A stretch of 64,000 bases of DNA from Bryobacterales bacterium (GCA_003166865.1 PMUP01000019.1:30330-94329); one strand, 5' to 3'; shown: positions 24,564 to 33,647, counted from the first letter of the stretch. Program-made: numbers and translations. The notes: generated from the sequence alone by a model not told the origin.

Positions 24564-26469
24564 CGGCGACCAGCCTCTCGATCGACGGCCCAATGGCAAG
24601 CCGCAATTCCGCCTGCGGCTTTTTGCATGTTTCCAAAAAAGCCCGTTGCTGCGCCAGCCAGGTTTCCGGCGGACGCTCGCCGCGATCCAGGTAGTCGAGA
24701 GCCTGCAAGCCGATGGTGCCCAAATGCGTCAACGCTCCGTTAGGCTCCATGCGTGCGTCGTTGTCACGCCAGCGAATGAGCCACATTCGTAGTTGCAGGC
24801 GATCCATGTGATCGACTAGCATCGCAAATTCCCGCGCCGTATCGCTCTCCGGCCGAACCGCGTCTACCAGCCCGGTCAAGGGTGTCTGTTGATTGTATTT
24901 GTGAGTGCGGATGCGCTGGCCAAAGGTCGCGGGCTCGACGACGTCGGCCAGGGTCTTGAGCGGTTCTATCGGAGCTCCGCCGGCCAGCCGTTCCAGCATC
25001 GGAAGATAACTGGAGCGATGTGTCAGGCCGAGCCGATCGAGCTCCTGGCTCACTTGGTCTAACCGGCGGTACATCGATGGCACGTCTTTCACCTCTTGCG
25101 GTGACCAGAGCCGCTCGGCCACTGCGGCCGCGCGCGGCCAAATGCGCGAGTCCACATTTTCCGGGCTCACGAATTCGCCCCACATGGCAACTTCACCGCC
25201 CAAAATGCGAGCTTTTTCCTCATCGCTAAGATTGGCGGCGTCGCGGTCCAGAGGATCCACCGCATAGAGCGTCGATGCCGGCTCCATGTGATCGAGATAG
25301 TAGCCCGCGGAAAGGACGCTCGAAAAACCATGCCGCGCGGACTCAGCGAGCGACTTCTGGCCGCGCCAGGATTGAATCACGATGTCCTTTGGCAGATCCG
25401 GATCGAGAATTTCATCCCAGCCCTCCAGTCTCTTGCCATATTTCGCCACCGTTTTCTGAAGCCGGCGATTGAAGTAAGCCTGCAGGCCCTCGGCGTCTTT
25501 CAGATGATGCTGGCGGATGAACGCCCGAATGCGCGCGCTGCTCTTCCATTGCTTGCCGTTCACTTCATCGCCGCCGATATGAAAGAACTGGTCCGGAAAG
25601 AGCGCGGCCATCTCGCCAATGAATGTGTCGAGAAATTGATACGTGGATTCGCGCGTTGGGTCCATGGTTGGATCAAACACTCCCCAGTTGCGTTCGATTT
25701 GATAGGGCCCTGGCGCACTCGCAAGCTGCGGATAACCCACCAGCCAACTCGTAGCGTGGCCTGGAATGTCGAACTCGGGGACCACGCGAATGCCGCGATC
25801 GCTCGCGTAGGCGATTACCTCGCGCACCTGCTCTTGCTTGTAGTAAAGCCCGTCGGAACCGAGCTGCTGCAACTTCGGGAAGCGCTTGCTCTCGACGCGG
25901 AAACCTTGGTCATCAGACAAGTGCCAGTGAAAGACGTTGAGCTTGACAGCGGCCATGGCCTCGAGATTACGCTTGACCACTTCGATGGGCATCCAGTGCC
26001 GCGATATGTCCAAATGCAAACCGCGCCACGGAAAGCGCGGATGATCTTGAATGTCCAGCGCGGGCACTTCGTAACCTTGCTGACCGCGGGCGCTAGTAAC
26101 AACGAGCTGCCGAAATGTTTCCAGGCCGCGCAACACGCCGAGCGGATTCGACGCAGACAGCCGCGCCTGCATTGGCGTGATCTCTAAGTGGTAGCTTTCG
26201 TCTTCACCAAGCTGCTGGACCGGCGCGGAGGCGTGATCGCACTGGATGACCAATCGAGCCGATGGCCCCGGTGGAATGACCTCGCCAAGCCTCCGAACTG
26301 CCGCCTCCAAGCGCGGCTCCGAGTACCCCGTGATGGCGATGCGGATCGACGGGGGGACCGCAAGGCTTCCCTGCCCCATCTCGATCTGGGCCGGCCACGG
26401 CATCAGATTGGGCTGCGCAATCAAGAGTGCAGCCGTGATCACGAAGCCCGCAATATAGCGGATTATCAT
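24544..26469 (-). CDS. Beta-N-acetylhexosaminidase (GH20), exported
   Basis: Removes terminal GlcNAc/GalNAc residues from chitin- or peptidoglycan-type oligosaccharides by substrate-assisted catalysis. The signal peptide is MIIRYIAGFVITAALLIAQ. An N-terminal GH20b-like domain (about 25-135) is followed by the catalytic barrel with WRGLHLDISRHWMP, NVFHWHLSDDQGFR and the catalytic Asp-Glu pair HIGGDEVNG. The length of 641 residues is normal. It is the last gene of the aroC-to-GH20 minus-strand run; its ATG lies in a 15-bp-period tandem repeat that also contains the stop of the preceding gene. Its tail overlaps the convergent tolC by 20 bases. Confidence 0.93.
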   Translation of the reverse strand: MIIRYIAGFVITAALLIAQPNLMPWPAQIEMGQGSLAVPPSIRIAITGYSEPRLEAAVRRLGEVIPPGPSARLVIQCDHASAPVQQLGEDESYHLEITPMQARLSASNPLGVLRGLETFRQLVVTSARGQQGYEVPALDIQDHPRFPWRGLHLDISRHWMPIEVVKRNLEAMAAVKLNVFHWHLSDDQGFRVESKRFPKLQQLGSDGLYYKQEQVREVIAYASDRGIRVVPEFDIPGHATSWLVGYPQLASAPGPYQIERNWGVFDPTMDPTRESTYQFLDTFIGEMAALFPDQFFHIGGDEVNGKQWKSSARIRAFIRQHHLKDAEGLQAYFNRRLQKTVAKYGKRLEGWDEILDPDLPKDIVIQSWRGQKSLAESARHGFSSVLSAGYYLDHMEPASTLYAVDPLDRDAANLSDEEKARILGGEVAMWGEFVSPENVDSRIWPRAAAVAERLWSPQEVKDVPSMYRRLDQVSQELDRLGLTHRSSYLPMLERLAGGAPIEPLKTLADVVEPATFGQRIRTHKYNQQTPLTGLVDAVRPESDTAREFAMLVDHMDRLQLRMWLIRWRDNDARMEPNGALTHLGTIGLQALDYLDRGERPPETWLAQQRAFLETCKKPQAELRLAIGPSIERLVAATVSRP

Positions 26470-26512
26470 CTATTGCCCTAGCGTCTATTGGCCCAGCATC
26501 TATTGCCCTAGC
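26468..26512. repeat. 15-bp tandem repeat, 3 copies, at a gene junction
   Basis: Three imperfect copies of ATCTATTGCCCTAGC: 26468-26482, 26483-26497 (variant) and 26498-26512. The array covers the stop codon of the small exported protein gene and the start codon of the GH20 gene, so copy-number change would alter their spacing by whole codons. Confidence 0.75.
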
Positions 26513-26961
26513 TTGGGCGGCGCGAAGAAATCGATTGGCTTCAGCGATACGATCTTCCAGTGTTTGTTTTGCTTGCGAAACTCGCAGTGAATCACTTCGC
26601 GGCGGCGAACGATCGGGCCGTCCTCCTGCAGGCTGCGCACTTCCAACACCCAATCTAGATCGATGCTGCGCGCTTGATCATCGCCGTCCTCACTCACCGT
26701 CTGTATGGAAGAAGAGACCTCGGCCTGCCTGACCAACGCAGTCACGTTCATCTCGAGCGTCCCGTAGCCCGGCATGTCTTTACTGAACGCCGACATGAAC
26801 CTCGACACGTTCCCGCGCACAACCGAATCGCCAATCCCATTCACTTCAGTCAACGAGCCCGCCATCGATGTGATCACTTCAATCACGTCGTCATGCGCAT
26901 CCGCGCACGCGAAGGCGGAGGCGATCGAAACCAACACCGCGCTACGTACGATAGCTCGCAT
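26500..26961 (-). CDS. Small exported hypothetical protein
   Basis: A 153-residue protein with an N-terminal signal sequence (MRAIVRSAVLVSIASAFACADA). The rest looks like a single alpha+beta domain of NTF2-like size: an N-terminal helical part with NVSRFMSAFSKDMPGYG, then alternating strands ending WKIVSLKPIDFF. That ending and size recall SnoaL/NTF2-like proteins, but I see no conserved signature, so the function is unknown. ATG 26961 overlaps the end of argJ by 20 bases, suggesting translational coupling. It is followed directly by the GH20 gene. Confidence 0.7.
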   Translation of the reverse strand: MRAIVRSAVLVSIASAFACADAHDDVIEVITSMAGSLTEVNGIGDSVVRGNVSRFMSAFSKDMPGYGTLEMNVTALVRQAEVSSSIQTVSEDGDDQARSIDLDWVLEVRSLQEDGPIVRRREVIHCEFRKQNKHWKIVSLKPIDFFAPPKLGQ

Positions 26962-28120
26962 TGATCTCAATGTACTTCTCCGTCAGATCGCATGTCCAGA
27001 AGCGCGCCGCACCCTGGCCTCTGCCGTGCAAGACAAAACGAATCAGGCACTCGCTCTCGTCCAGCTTTTTCTTGAGATCGGGCTCGGAGAAATCCGCAGC
27101 CAGCCCGCCCCGGCACACGGGCACGTTCTGGAGATCGATGTCCACTTTGTTCGGATCCAGCGGCACGCCGGCATTCCCGGCAGCCGAGAGAATGCGGCCC
27201 CAGTTGGGATCGGAGCCCGCGATCGCGGTCTTGACCAGCAGCGAATTGGCGATGCTGCGCGCAATCTGCGTCGCGGCCTCCTCGTTCGAGGCGCCGCTCA
27301 CCTCAATGGTCACCAGCTTGCGCGCGCCTTCACCGTCGCGCACGATTTGGCGCGCCAGGTCCTCCATCACTTGCGTTAGCGCCTCTTCCAGCTTTTTGCT
27401 CTCTTTCTGATTGGGCTGAATTCCCGACGCTCCGTTCGCCAGCACCAGCATGGTGTCGTTGGTGGAGGTGTCGCCGTCCACGCTAATCCGGTTGTAGCTG
27501 CGTTTCACGGCAGCAGCCAGCATCGCGGCGAGAACAGCGGGCGGAACAGCGGCATCCATCATCACGAACCCGAGCGTGGTGGCCATGTTGGGCTGGATCA
27601 TGCCGGAGCCCTTGGTCATCCCTGCAATACGAATCGTCCCGCCTTTCAGACGCACTTGGCTGTGCGCCGTCTTCATCACGGTATCGGTGGTGAGTATTGC
27701 CCGGGCGGCGTCTTCAAAGCCGCTTGGCGCGAGCCCCGCGACAAGATCAGGCACCGCGTTGACGATCAAATGCGCGTCGAGCTCCACGCCGATCACGCCC
27801 GTGGACGCGGGAAAAACCTGCACCGGCGGAACGTGGAGATGATTGGCCACGGCGTCGCAGCAAGCCAGCGCGACGCGATCGCCCGTTTGGGTGGCGCAAT
27901 TGGCATTGCCCGCATTCATCAGGACCGCGCTCACCAGTCCGCGCGACTTGGTCAGATTCCAGCGCGCGATGCGAACCGGCGCGGCTTGCACGCGATTCTG
28001 CGTGAACACGGCAGCGCCCGATGCGGGAGCATCCGGAACGATCAGCGCCACATCGTCCTTCCTGACTTTGCGGATTCCGGCGTACACGGCCGAGTATCGA
28101 TAACCCAGCGGTAACTTCAC
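26942..28120 (-). CDS. argJ: Bifunctional ornithine acetyltransferase / N-acetylglutamate synthase
   Basis: Arginine biosynthesis. It transfers the acetyl group from N-acetylornithine to glutamate and, in bifunctional members, also makes N-acetylglutamate from acetyl-CoA. The self-cleavage site is clear: GMIQPNMATTLGF, where cleavage before the first Thr of the ATT segment creates the N-terminal nucleophile of the beta chain. Other family blocks are MTKGSGM, SVDGDTSTNDT and SDPNWGRILSAAGNAG. At 392 residues it has the usual length. It overlaps fmt by 4 bases and the small exported protein by 20 bases. No other arginine genes are nearby. Confidence 0.96.
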   Translation of the reverse strand: MKLPLGYRYSAVYAGIRKVRKDDVALIVPDAPASGAAVFTQNRVQAAPVRIARWNLTKSRGLVSAVLMNAGNANCATQTGDRVALACCDAVANHLHVPPVQVFPASTGVIGVELDAHLIVNAVPDLVAGLAPSGFEDAARAILTTDTVMKTAHSQVRLKGGTIRIAGMTKGSGMIQPNMATTLGFVMMDAAVPPAVLAAMLAAAVKRSYNRISVDGDTSTNDTMLVLANGASGIQPNQKESKKLEEALTQVMEDLARQIVRDGEGARKLVTIEVSGASNEEAATQIARSIANSLLVKTAIAGSDPNWGRILSAAGNAGVPLDPNKVDIDLQNVPVCRGGLAADFSEPDLKKKLDESECLIRFVLHGRGQGAARFWTCDLTEKYIEINASYRT

Positions 28121-29046
28121 GCCAATTTTACCCCCAGCATTTCGCCATCTCGTAATTGATGCCCGTTCAGGAACGCTTCAGCGGACATCCGCTTCCTGCC
28201 CTCCACTTGAACCTCGATGGCCTCGAGCGTGGTCGCTTCTCCGCACGCAATCAACAGGCGTTTCTTTTGCGGAATCATCTGCCCAGGTTCGCCGCTCTCC
28301 CGATCGCTCGAGACGCGCGACTTCCAGATGTGAAATAGCTGCCCGCGAAAGAAACTGTGCGCGCCCGGCCACGGAAGGAACCCGCGCGATCGATTGGAAA
28401 TCTTTCTCGCGGGCCAGCTCCAATCGATCAGCCCGTCTTCCTTTTTCAGGATCGGCGCATAAGTCGCTTCGTCAGGATTCTGCTTCACCGGTGCGGGATT
28501 GTCCTGGAGCGTCTCCACAAGAAGCTCAGCGCCGGCGACACTTAGACGGCGGCCGAGATCTAGGGCGTCCTCTTCTGGCCCGATTTCCGTCTCCCACTTC
28601 AGCAGCATGTCACCGGTATCGAGCCCGGCGTCAATCCGCATCGTAGTCACGCCGGTTCGCGTCTCGCCATTCGCGATGGCCCATTGAATCGGCGCCGCGC
28701 CCCGGTACTTCGGCAGCAACGACGCATGCACATTGATGATGCCATGCCGCGGAATATCGATGATGCCCTGCGGGATGATCTGGCCGTAGCCGACCACCAC
28801 CATCGCGTCCGGTTTCATCTGCTTCAACTGCTCCAGCACTTCCGGCCGCCGTATGCGCTCCGGCTGATGCACCGGCAATCCCAGACGCAATGCCGCTTCC
28901 TTCACCGGCGATTGACTCACTTGTCCCCCGCGTCCCTTCGGCCGATCGGGTTGCGTAAAGACGGCCACGACGCGATGGCCCTCGTCGACGACCCGTTCGA
29001 GCGTGGGAACCGCGAACGCGGGAGTGCCCAGAAAAATCAGGACCAT
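28117..29046 (-). CDS. fmt: Methionyl-tRNA formyltransferase
   Basis: Formylates initiator Met-tRNA using 10-formyl-tetrahydrofolate. The N-terminal Rossmann part begins MVLIFLGTPAFAVPTLE. The catalytic core shows HASLLPKYRGAAPIQWAI, and the C-terminal OB-like domain follows. The frame is open far upstream, but ATG 29046 gives the conserved N terminus and a 309-residue protein. It overlaps the end of def by 10 bases. The def-fmt pairing is a classical arrangement, since deformylase acts after formylation. Confidence 0.96.
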   Translation of the reverse strand: MVLIFLGTPAFAVPTLERVVDEGHRVVAVFTQPDRPKGRGGQVSQSPVKEAALRLGLPVHQPERIRRPEVLEQLKQMKPDAMVVVGYGQIIPQGIIDIPRHGIINVHASLLPKYRGAAPIQWAIANGETRTGVTTMRIDAGLDTGDMLLKWETEIGPEEDALDLGRRLSVAGAELLVETLQDNPAPVKQNPDEATYAPILKKEDGLIDWSWPARKISNRSRGFLPWPGAHSFFRGQLFHIWKSRVSSDRESGEPGQMIPQKKRLLIACGEATTLEAIEVQVEGRKRMSAEAFLNGHQLRDGEMLGVKLA

Positions 29047-29552
29047 TCTCCGGCTTTCACTAACTTGCGCACCTTGCGCCGGATCAAGTCGCGCTTCAGG
29101 GCGCTCACGTGGCTGATGTACAAGCGGCCATTCAAGTGATCGATTTCGTGGGCAAAGGCGCGCGCCAAAAGTTCCTCGCCGGTCATTTCGAAAGGCTCGC
29201 CCTTGATATTTTGAGCGCGCACGGTGACGCTCTTGGGACGCGTCACTTGCTCGCGAAATCCAGGTAGGCTCAGGCACCCCTCTTCGCCGGTTTGAAACTC
29301 TTCCTTGCGTATGATCTCGGGATTGATCAGCACGATCTTTTGGGCCGGGTCCTCGGCCACCGAAAGATCGATCACGGCGATGCGTTGTGCGATGCCGATC
29401 TGCGGAGCGGCCAGGCCCACGCCCTTGGCGGCGTACATGGACTCGAACATGTCCTCGATCAATGTGTTCAGCTCGGGTGTATCAAACTCGGCCACGGGCG
29501 CAGCCTGTTTTTCGAGCACCGGCTCGCCGAATAGAACGATCGAATACGTCAT
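29037..29552 (-). CDS. def: Peptide deformylase
   Basis: Fe/Zn-dependent removal of the N-formyl group from nascent proteins. All three motifs are present: GVGLAAPQIG (motif 1), EEGCLSLPG with the metal-ligand Cys (motif 2) and the HEIDHLNG form of HExxH (motif 3). The length of 171 residues is standard. The start overlaps the aroC stop and the end overlaps fmt by 10 bases. Confidence 0.97.
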   Translation of the reverse strand: MTYSIVLFGEPVLEKQAAPVAEFDTPELNTLIEDMFESMYAAKGVGLAAPQIGIAQRIAVIDLSVAEDPAQKIVLINPEIIRKEEFQTGEEGCLSLPGFREQVTRPKSVTVRAQNIKGEPFEMTGEELLARAFAHEIDHLNGRLYISHVSALKRDLIRRKVRKLVKAGEWS

Positions 29553-30724
29553 CAGAAGTTTCTTACCTGCTCCTTGTAGCCTTCAAAATTGCGGCGCGTC
29601 TCCTCCAGCGAGTCGCCGCCAAACTTCTCCAAGAATGCTTGCGCCAGAACGATGGAAACCATGGCTTCGCCGATCACACCGGCAGCGGGCACAACGCAAA
29701 CGTCGCTGCGTTCGTAAGCCGCCAGCGCGGGCTCACGCGTCACCAGATCCACCGATTCAAGCGGCCGGCGCAGCGTCGAAATCGGCTTCAATAACCCACG
29801 CACCACCACATCCTGGCCGTTGGTCATGCCGCCCTCCAGCCCTCCGGCTCGATTGGCGCCGCGCGTGAACTGCCGCTCCTCCCGATTGTAGTGAATGGTG
29901 TCTTGCACGCGCGATCCGAATGAAGACGCCCCTTCGGCGGCGAATCCGATCTCGACTCCCTTCACGGCTTGCATGGAGACGATAGCCTGCGCCAGACGGC
30001 CATCCAGGCGCGAGTCCCACGTCACATGCGAGCCCAGTCCCGGGGGCACGCCGTGCGCAACAACCTCAAACACGCCGCCCACCGTGTCGCCAGTGCGATA
30101 CGCCTGGTCGACAACTTCTTTCATCCTGGCTTCAGCCTCCGCGTCGACGCAGCCCAGCAGTACCTCTTCCTTCTTGCTCAGCGCGACCAGTTCCTCCCAC
30201 GCCGCGGGCCGATCCAGGCGCGCTTCACCGACACCGATCACATGGCTCAGCACGCAGACGCCAAATTGTCCGAGGAACGCTTTGGCCAGTGCGCCCACCG
30301 CAACGCGCGCGGTGGTCTCTCGCGCGCTGGCCCGTTCCAGAATGTAGCGGGCATCCGGAAAATTGTACTTCAGGCTGCCCGCCAGGTCAGCGTGGCCCGG
30401 ACGGGGGCGCGTCACCGGTTTATGCTTCTCCGGCTGGTCGTCGCTGCATTCCACTGGCAGCGCCTCGGTCCAATTCTTCCAGTCCTTGTTCTGGATCACG
30501 ATCGCAATCGGCGACCCGATGGTCTTGGAGTGGCGAACACCGGCGACAATATCGGCGCGGTCGGTTTCGATCTTCATGCGGCCGCCGCGCCCGTACCCCT
30601 GTTGACGGCGCCACAGCTCATGATTGATCGCGTCCAGAGTGATCGGAATGCCCGCGGGAAGACCCGTCAGTGTGGCTACCAGGCACTCTCCATGAGATTC
30701 ACCGGCTGTTTCGAAACGGAACAT
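29552..30724 (-). CDS. aroC: Chorismate synthase
   Basis: Final step of the shikimate pathway, converting EPSP to chorismate with reduced FMN. Conserved blocks include FETAGESHGECLVATLTGLP at the N terminus, RPRPGHADLAGSLKY, RASARETTARVAVGALAK, GDTVGGVFEV and GLEGGMTNGQDVVVR. I place the start at ATG 30724 (390 residues) because this yields the conserved MFRFETAGESHG beginning; the longer open frame upstream is not family-like. It is the first gene of the aroC-def-fmt-argJ run. Confidence 0.96.
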   Translation of the reverse strand: MFRFETAGESHGECLVATLTGLPAGIPITLDAINHELWRRQQGYGRGGRMKIETDRADIVAGVRHSKTIGSPIAIVIQNKDWKNWTEALPVECSDDQPEKHKPVTRPRPGHADLAGSLKYNFPDARYILERASARETTARVAVGALAKAFLGQFGVCVLSHVIGVGEARLDRPAAWEELVALSKKEEVLLGCVDAEAEARMKEVVDQAYRTGDTVGGVFEVVAHGVPPGLGSHVTWDSRLDGRLAQAIVSMQAVKGVEIGFAAEGASSFGSRVQDTIHYNREERQFTRGANRAGGLEGGMTNGQDVVVRGLLKPISTLRRPLESVDLVTREPALAAYERSDVCVVPAAGVIGEAMVSIVLAQAFLEKFGGDSLEETRRNFEGYKEQVRNF

Positions 30725-30827
30725 GTGTGCGGGGAAAATCTCATGGTACCGGAAACCCTGGGTCGTGTCATACTTCCTGGTGTTGCAGACGCGGCACGAT
30801 AACAAAGCCAGCCAAGCCGGTGCTTCG

Positions 30828-31781
30828 ATGGCGTGGGTTGTTCTCGGCTTGGCTCTTTTGCTGCTTTGGCAATTCCTCACGGTCCACTACCTCCGCGCCG
30901 GGAACTGGACCGCGCTGTTCCTCAGCGGCGAAGACTACCCATCCCACCGGACTTGGTTGCGGGAACCTACAAATTTCCCGGCCACGGCTACGACCGTGAA
31001 ATGTATCGCTACGTAGCCCATGATTTGCTCATGCGGCGCGGTTACGCGAAGTATTTGGACGCTCCGGTGCAACGTTATCAACGCATTCTGGTGCCCGGCT
31101 GGCTTACCTGCTGGTGGCTGGGCATCAAGCGCGGATCGACGCGTCGTATATCGCCGTCATCGCGATCTTCGTCTTGCTCGGCGCGTACTGGCTCAGCCGA
31201 TGAGCCGTGCTGGTGGGCCGCCATCCCGCGTGGCGCTGGCATTCTTGCTGGTCCCAGCCACGCTCATTTCCATGGACCGAATGACCATCGACGTCGCCTT
31301 GGCGGCCTTCACCATTGCCTTCGCGTTCTACTGGCGGACCGGCGCCTGGACGAAACTCTTCGTTGTTTTGGTGCTGGCTTGTCTGGTTCGCGAAACCGGA
31401 GTCTTCCTCGTTGGAGGATGTTGCCTGGTTGAGCTGATCAACCGTCGGTTGGTGCGCGCCGTGATTTGGGCGTCCACGGCTCTGCCCGCTTTCGTCTGGT
31501 ATCTGTTCCTCCGCGCGCGCCCTCTTAATCCGTTTGCAATCGCCGCTGCGATGTTCGTCGTTCTCGTCTTTATGCTGACCCAGGTCACGTATTGGAACGA
31601 CGTCAACGCGTATGCGCGGGTCTTCTGACCGCTGCTGCTCCTGGTCGTGTTTGGTTCCCTGGCGGGAGAGGGCGGCGTGCCTGGGTGGACCGGCCTGGTC
31701 CCCGCAATTCTCGTGGATGTGCGGCTGAACATGGAATTCGCGTCGGCCGCCGGCAGCGTTGTCCGCGGGCTGCTGAGATAA
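30828..31781 (+). pseudogene. Decayed multi-pass membrane protein gene (3 frameshifts, 2 internal TGA)
   Basis: No single frame is intact, but pieces join into one plausible membrane protein. Frame 3 from ATG 30828 reads MAWVVLGLALLLLWQFLTVH. Frame 2, about 30950-31100, reads PDLVAGTYKFPGHGYDREMY. Frame 1, about 31102-31240, reads RIDASYIAVIAIFVLLGAYW and has a TGA at 31201. Frame 3 from about 31245 reads AFLLVPATLISMDRMTIDVA and continues past an in-frame TGA at 31626 to TAA 31779-31781. Several hydrophobic helices are visible. The original function is unknown; a polyprenyl-linked glycosyltransferase-like membrane protein is one possibility. Sequencing or assembly error is an alternative explanation for the breaks. 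Confidence 0.75.
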
Positions 31782-31788
31782 TAATTCC

Positions 31789-32523
31789 ATGCCGCAGAAG
31801 ACTCCCCGACTGATCACGATTGCCCTGGCGATCGTCGTTTGTCAGCTGGTTTGCCAGCTCGCGTCCGCCGAAGTTCAAGACAAAGTGAAGAACATCGGTG
31901 GCGTTTTCGTCCACTACAAGCTGATCCTTCCCAACGGCTACGATCCGGCCAAGGCTTATCCGGCGGTCCTCGCGTTTCCAGGCGGTCCGCAAACCATGAG
32001 CATCGTCCAGAGCACCGTCGAGAGGAACTGGCGCGCTCAAGCGGAACGTCGCGGCTACATCGTGGTGGTTCCGGCCGCCCCCGATGGCGATCTGTTCTTC
32101 GAAGAGGGAGCGCGCGTCTTTCCCGAATTCATCACCAAGCTCCTGGCTGATTTCAAAGTTGACGGCGGCAAGTTCCACATCGCCGGCATGTCCAATGGAG
32201 GCCTCAGCGCCTTTCATATCGCCGCGATGTATCCGCGGTATTTCCTCTCTGTCACCGGCTTCCCCGGCTTCCTTCGCGATCCAACTGCGGCACGCATGCA
32301 AGCTCTGTCCGGAATGTGCATCAACATGCACGCCGGGGAACTCGACCCGGATTGGTTGAGCGCGATGAAGCAGCAGTCGGAGCAATTCCGCGCTCAAGGC
32401 TACCAGGTTCGGTTCACCGTGGAAGCGGGCCAGCCACATCGGCTGGAGACTTTGGCCGGGGACGGCGCGGCCCGGCTCTTCGATCAATTCGACGAGGCCC
32501 GCCGGGGCTGCCGGACCCGGTAA
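31789..32523 (+). CDS. Exported alpha/beta-hydrolase (esterase / PHB-depolymerase-like)
   Basis: A 244-residue protein with a signal peptide (about residues 1-27, ending QLASA). The alpha/beta-hydrolase fold is shown by the oxyanion-region AFPGGPQT, the nucleophile elbow GMSNGG (Ser), a candidate Asp in GELDPDW and a C-terminal His in AGQPHRLE. The closest known groups are esterases of the PHB depolymerase/feruloyl-esterase type. The substrate is unknown. It begins 8 bases after the membrane pseudogene and may once have been cotranscribed with it. Confidence 0.82.
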   Translation: MPQKTPRLITIALAIVVCQLVCQLASAEVQDKVKNIGGVFVHYKLILPNGYDPAKAYPAVLAFPGGPQTMSIVQSTVERNWRAQAERRGYIVVVPAAPDGDLFFEEGARVFPEFITKLLADFKVDGGKFHIAGMSNGGLSAFHIAAMYPRYFLSVTGFPGFLRDPTAARMQALSGMCINMHAGELDPDWLSAMKQQSEQFRAQGYQVRFTVEAGQPHRLETLAGDGAARLFDQFDEARRGCRTR

Positions 32524-32535
32524 GGGAGCCTGGAA

Positions 32536-32564
32536 TTGCTGAATGCCCTGCCGCATGCTATACT
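32536..32564 (+). promoter_or_regulatory. Candidate promoter of the RNA-binding protein gene
   Basis: The -10 TATACT (32559-32564) is strong; the -35 TTGCTG (32536-32541) is weak, with a 17-base spacer. It would give a leader of about 100 bases before the ATG at 32674, a length seen in cold-regulated mRNAs. Confidence 0.45.
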
Positions 32565-32673
32565 TAGCCTCAGTTTGATCGTCCCGCCCACGCTTGGCCG
32601 CAACGCAGTAACGCATCGTGCTCCTCGCAAAGCCCGCAATCAAATGTGCCCCTAAGAGACGAAGGAACAGTTC

Positions 32674-32982
32674 ATGAAAAAAGTATTTGTAGGAAACTTG
32701 GATTTCGGAGCGACGGAGGAATCCATTCGCACGGCCTTTGAAGCGTTCGGCGCCGTGGAACGAGTCAGCTTAATGACGGACCGCGACACCGGCCGATCCC
32801 GTGGCTTCGCGTTCGTCGAAATGACGGATGCCCAGGAAGCCGATCAGGCGATTGCCGGCCTGAACGGAACGAACTTGGGCGGCCGAGCGATTAACGTCAA
32901 CGAAGCCCGGCCCAAGACCGAGAGCCGCCCCAGGAACGATTTTGGTGGAGGCGGTGGTGGACGGCGCGACCGCCGCTGGTAG
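32674..32982 (+). CDS. RRM-domain RNA-binding protein (cold-inducible type)
   Basis: A 102-residue protein with one RNA-recognition motif. RNP2 is KVFVGNLDF at the N terminus and RNP1 is SRGFAFVEM at about residues 46-54. A short Gly/Arg tail (GGGGGRRDRRW) follows. Small bacterial RRM proteins of this kind bind single-stranded RNA and are often cold- or stress-induced. The ribosome binding site GAAGGAA precedes the ATG. It is followed by a small charged protein and a cold-shock protein, so the cluster probably serves RNA handling in the cold. Confidence 0.93.
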   Translation: MKKVFVGNLDFGATEESIRTAFEAFGAVERVSLMTDRDTGRSRGFAFVEMTDAQEADQAIAGLNGTNLGGRAINVNEARPKTESRPRNDFGGGGGGRRDRRW

Positions 32983-33043
32983 CCCTCCATAACTTATCGA
33001 TTCCGGTGGTCAACCAAACCGCCAAAATGTACAGGAGAATCTC

Positions 33044-33256
33044 ATGGCTGGCCGGTCAGGCGATACATTCAAGAAACGTCAGAAAGAAGTTGCCCGTGCT
33101 GAAAAGCACCGGGAAAAGCTCGCTCGCCGGCTGGAGCGGAAACAGCACAAGGGCGAGGGCGAGCCGGAGGACGACGTGGGCGTAAACGAGCTATTAAACG
33201 AGCTATCAGAGGATGCGGCGCAATCAGAGGAGAGCGGCGCTTCGCAGTTAGGTTGA
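33044..33256 (+). CDS. Small highly charged protein
   Basis: Seventy residues, no recognised domain. The first half is strongly basic and helical ([20 protein letters not shown]), the second acidic ([20 protein letters not shown]). The charge pattern suits a nucleic-acid- or ribosome-associated factor, but this is inference. It has a GGAGA ribosome binding site and sits between an RRM protein and a cold-shock protein. Confidence 0.72.
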   Translation: MAGRSGDTFKKRQKEVARAEKHREKLARRLERKQHKGEGEPEDDVGVNELLNELSEDAAQSEESGASQLG

Positions 33257-33315
33257 GCGTATTTCGCGCTCAAATTCAATCAACAAACCAAGCAACAGAG
33301 TACGAAGGAGAAAAT

Positions 33316-33519
33316 GTGAAAGAGACAGGGACAGTAAAGTGGTTTAATGCAGGAAAAGGCTTTGGATTTATCCAGCGGGACAATGGCGAAGATGTTTTCG
33401 TGCATTTCTCGGCCATAGAAGCCAGCGGATATCGCACGCTCGATGAAGGCGCTCGCGTGTCCTTCATCGTCAAGCGCGGTCCCAAGGGCCTGCAAGCCGA
33501 ACAAGTCACGTTAGCGTAA
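33316..33519 (+). CDS. Cold-shock protein (CspA family)
   Basis: A 67-residue single cold-shock domain that binds single-stranded RNA/DNA. It carries both motifs: RNP1 KGFGFIQ and RNP2 [11 protein letters not shown] 33316 is chosen because it follows a strong AAGGAG site and gives the standard beginning of the family ([18 protein letters not shown]); an in-frame ATG at 33253 would add 21 unusual residues. It is third in the RRM/small-protein/Csp cluster. Confidence 0.95.
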   Translation: MKETGTVKWFNAGKGFGFIQRDNGEDVFVHFSAIEASGYRTLDEGARVSFIVKRGPKGLQAEQVTLA

Positions 33520-33542
33520 TCGAGCAACACAACAGCTAGGGT

Positions 33543-33565
33543 CTGGCCGTTGCACAAGCGGCCAG
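33543..33565 (+). terminator. Hairpin downstream of the cold-shock gene
   Basis: CTGGCCG and CGGCCAG form a perfect 7-bp stem around a 9-base loop, 24 bases after the csp stop. The following T tract is poor (TTGCC), so it may be a weak or Rho-assisted terminator. Confidence 0.4.
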
Positions 33566-33647
33566 TTGCCATTCGAAATCTGGGGCGGGTGCTCCCGCGT
33601 AGTCCGGCGTGTCCGCAGTGCCGCCGAAAAGGTGCGGCCCCTTAATA

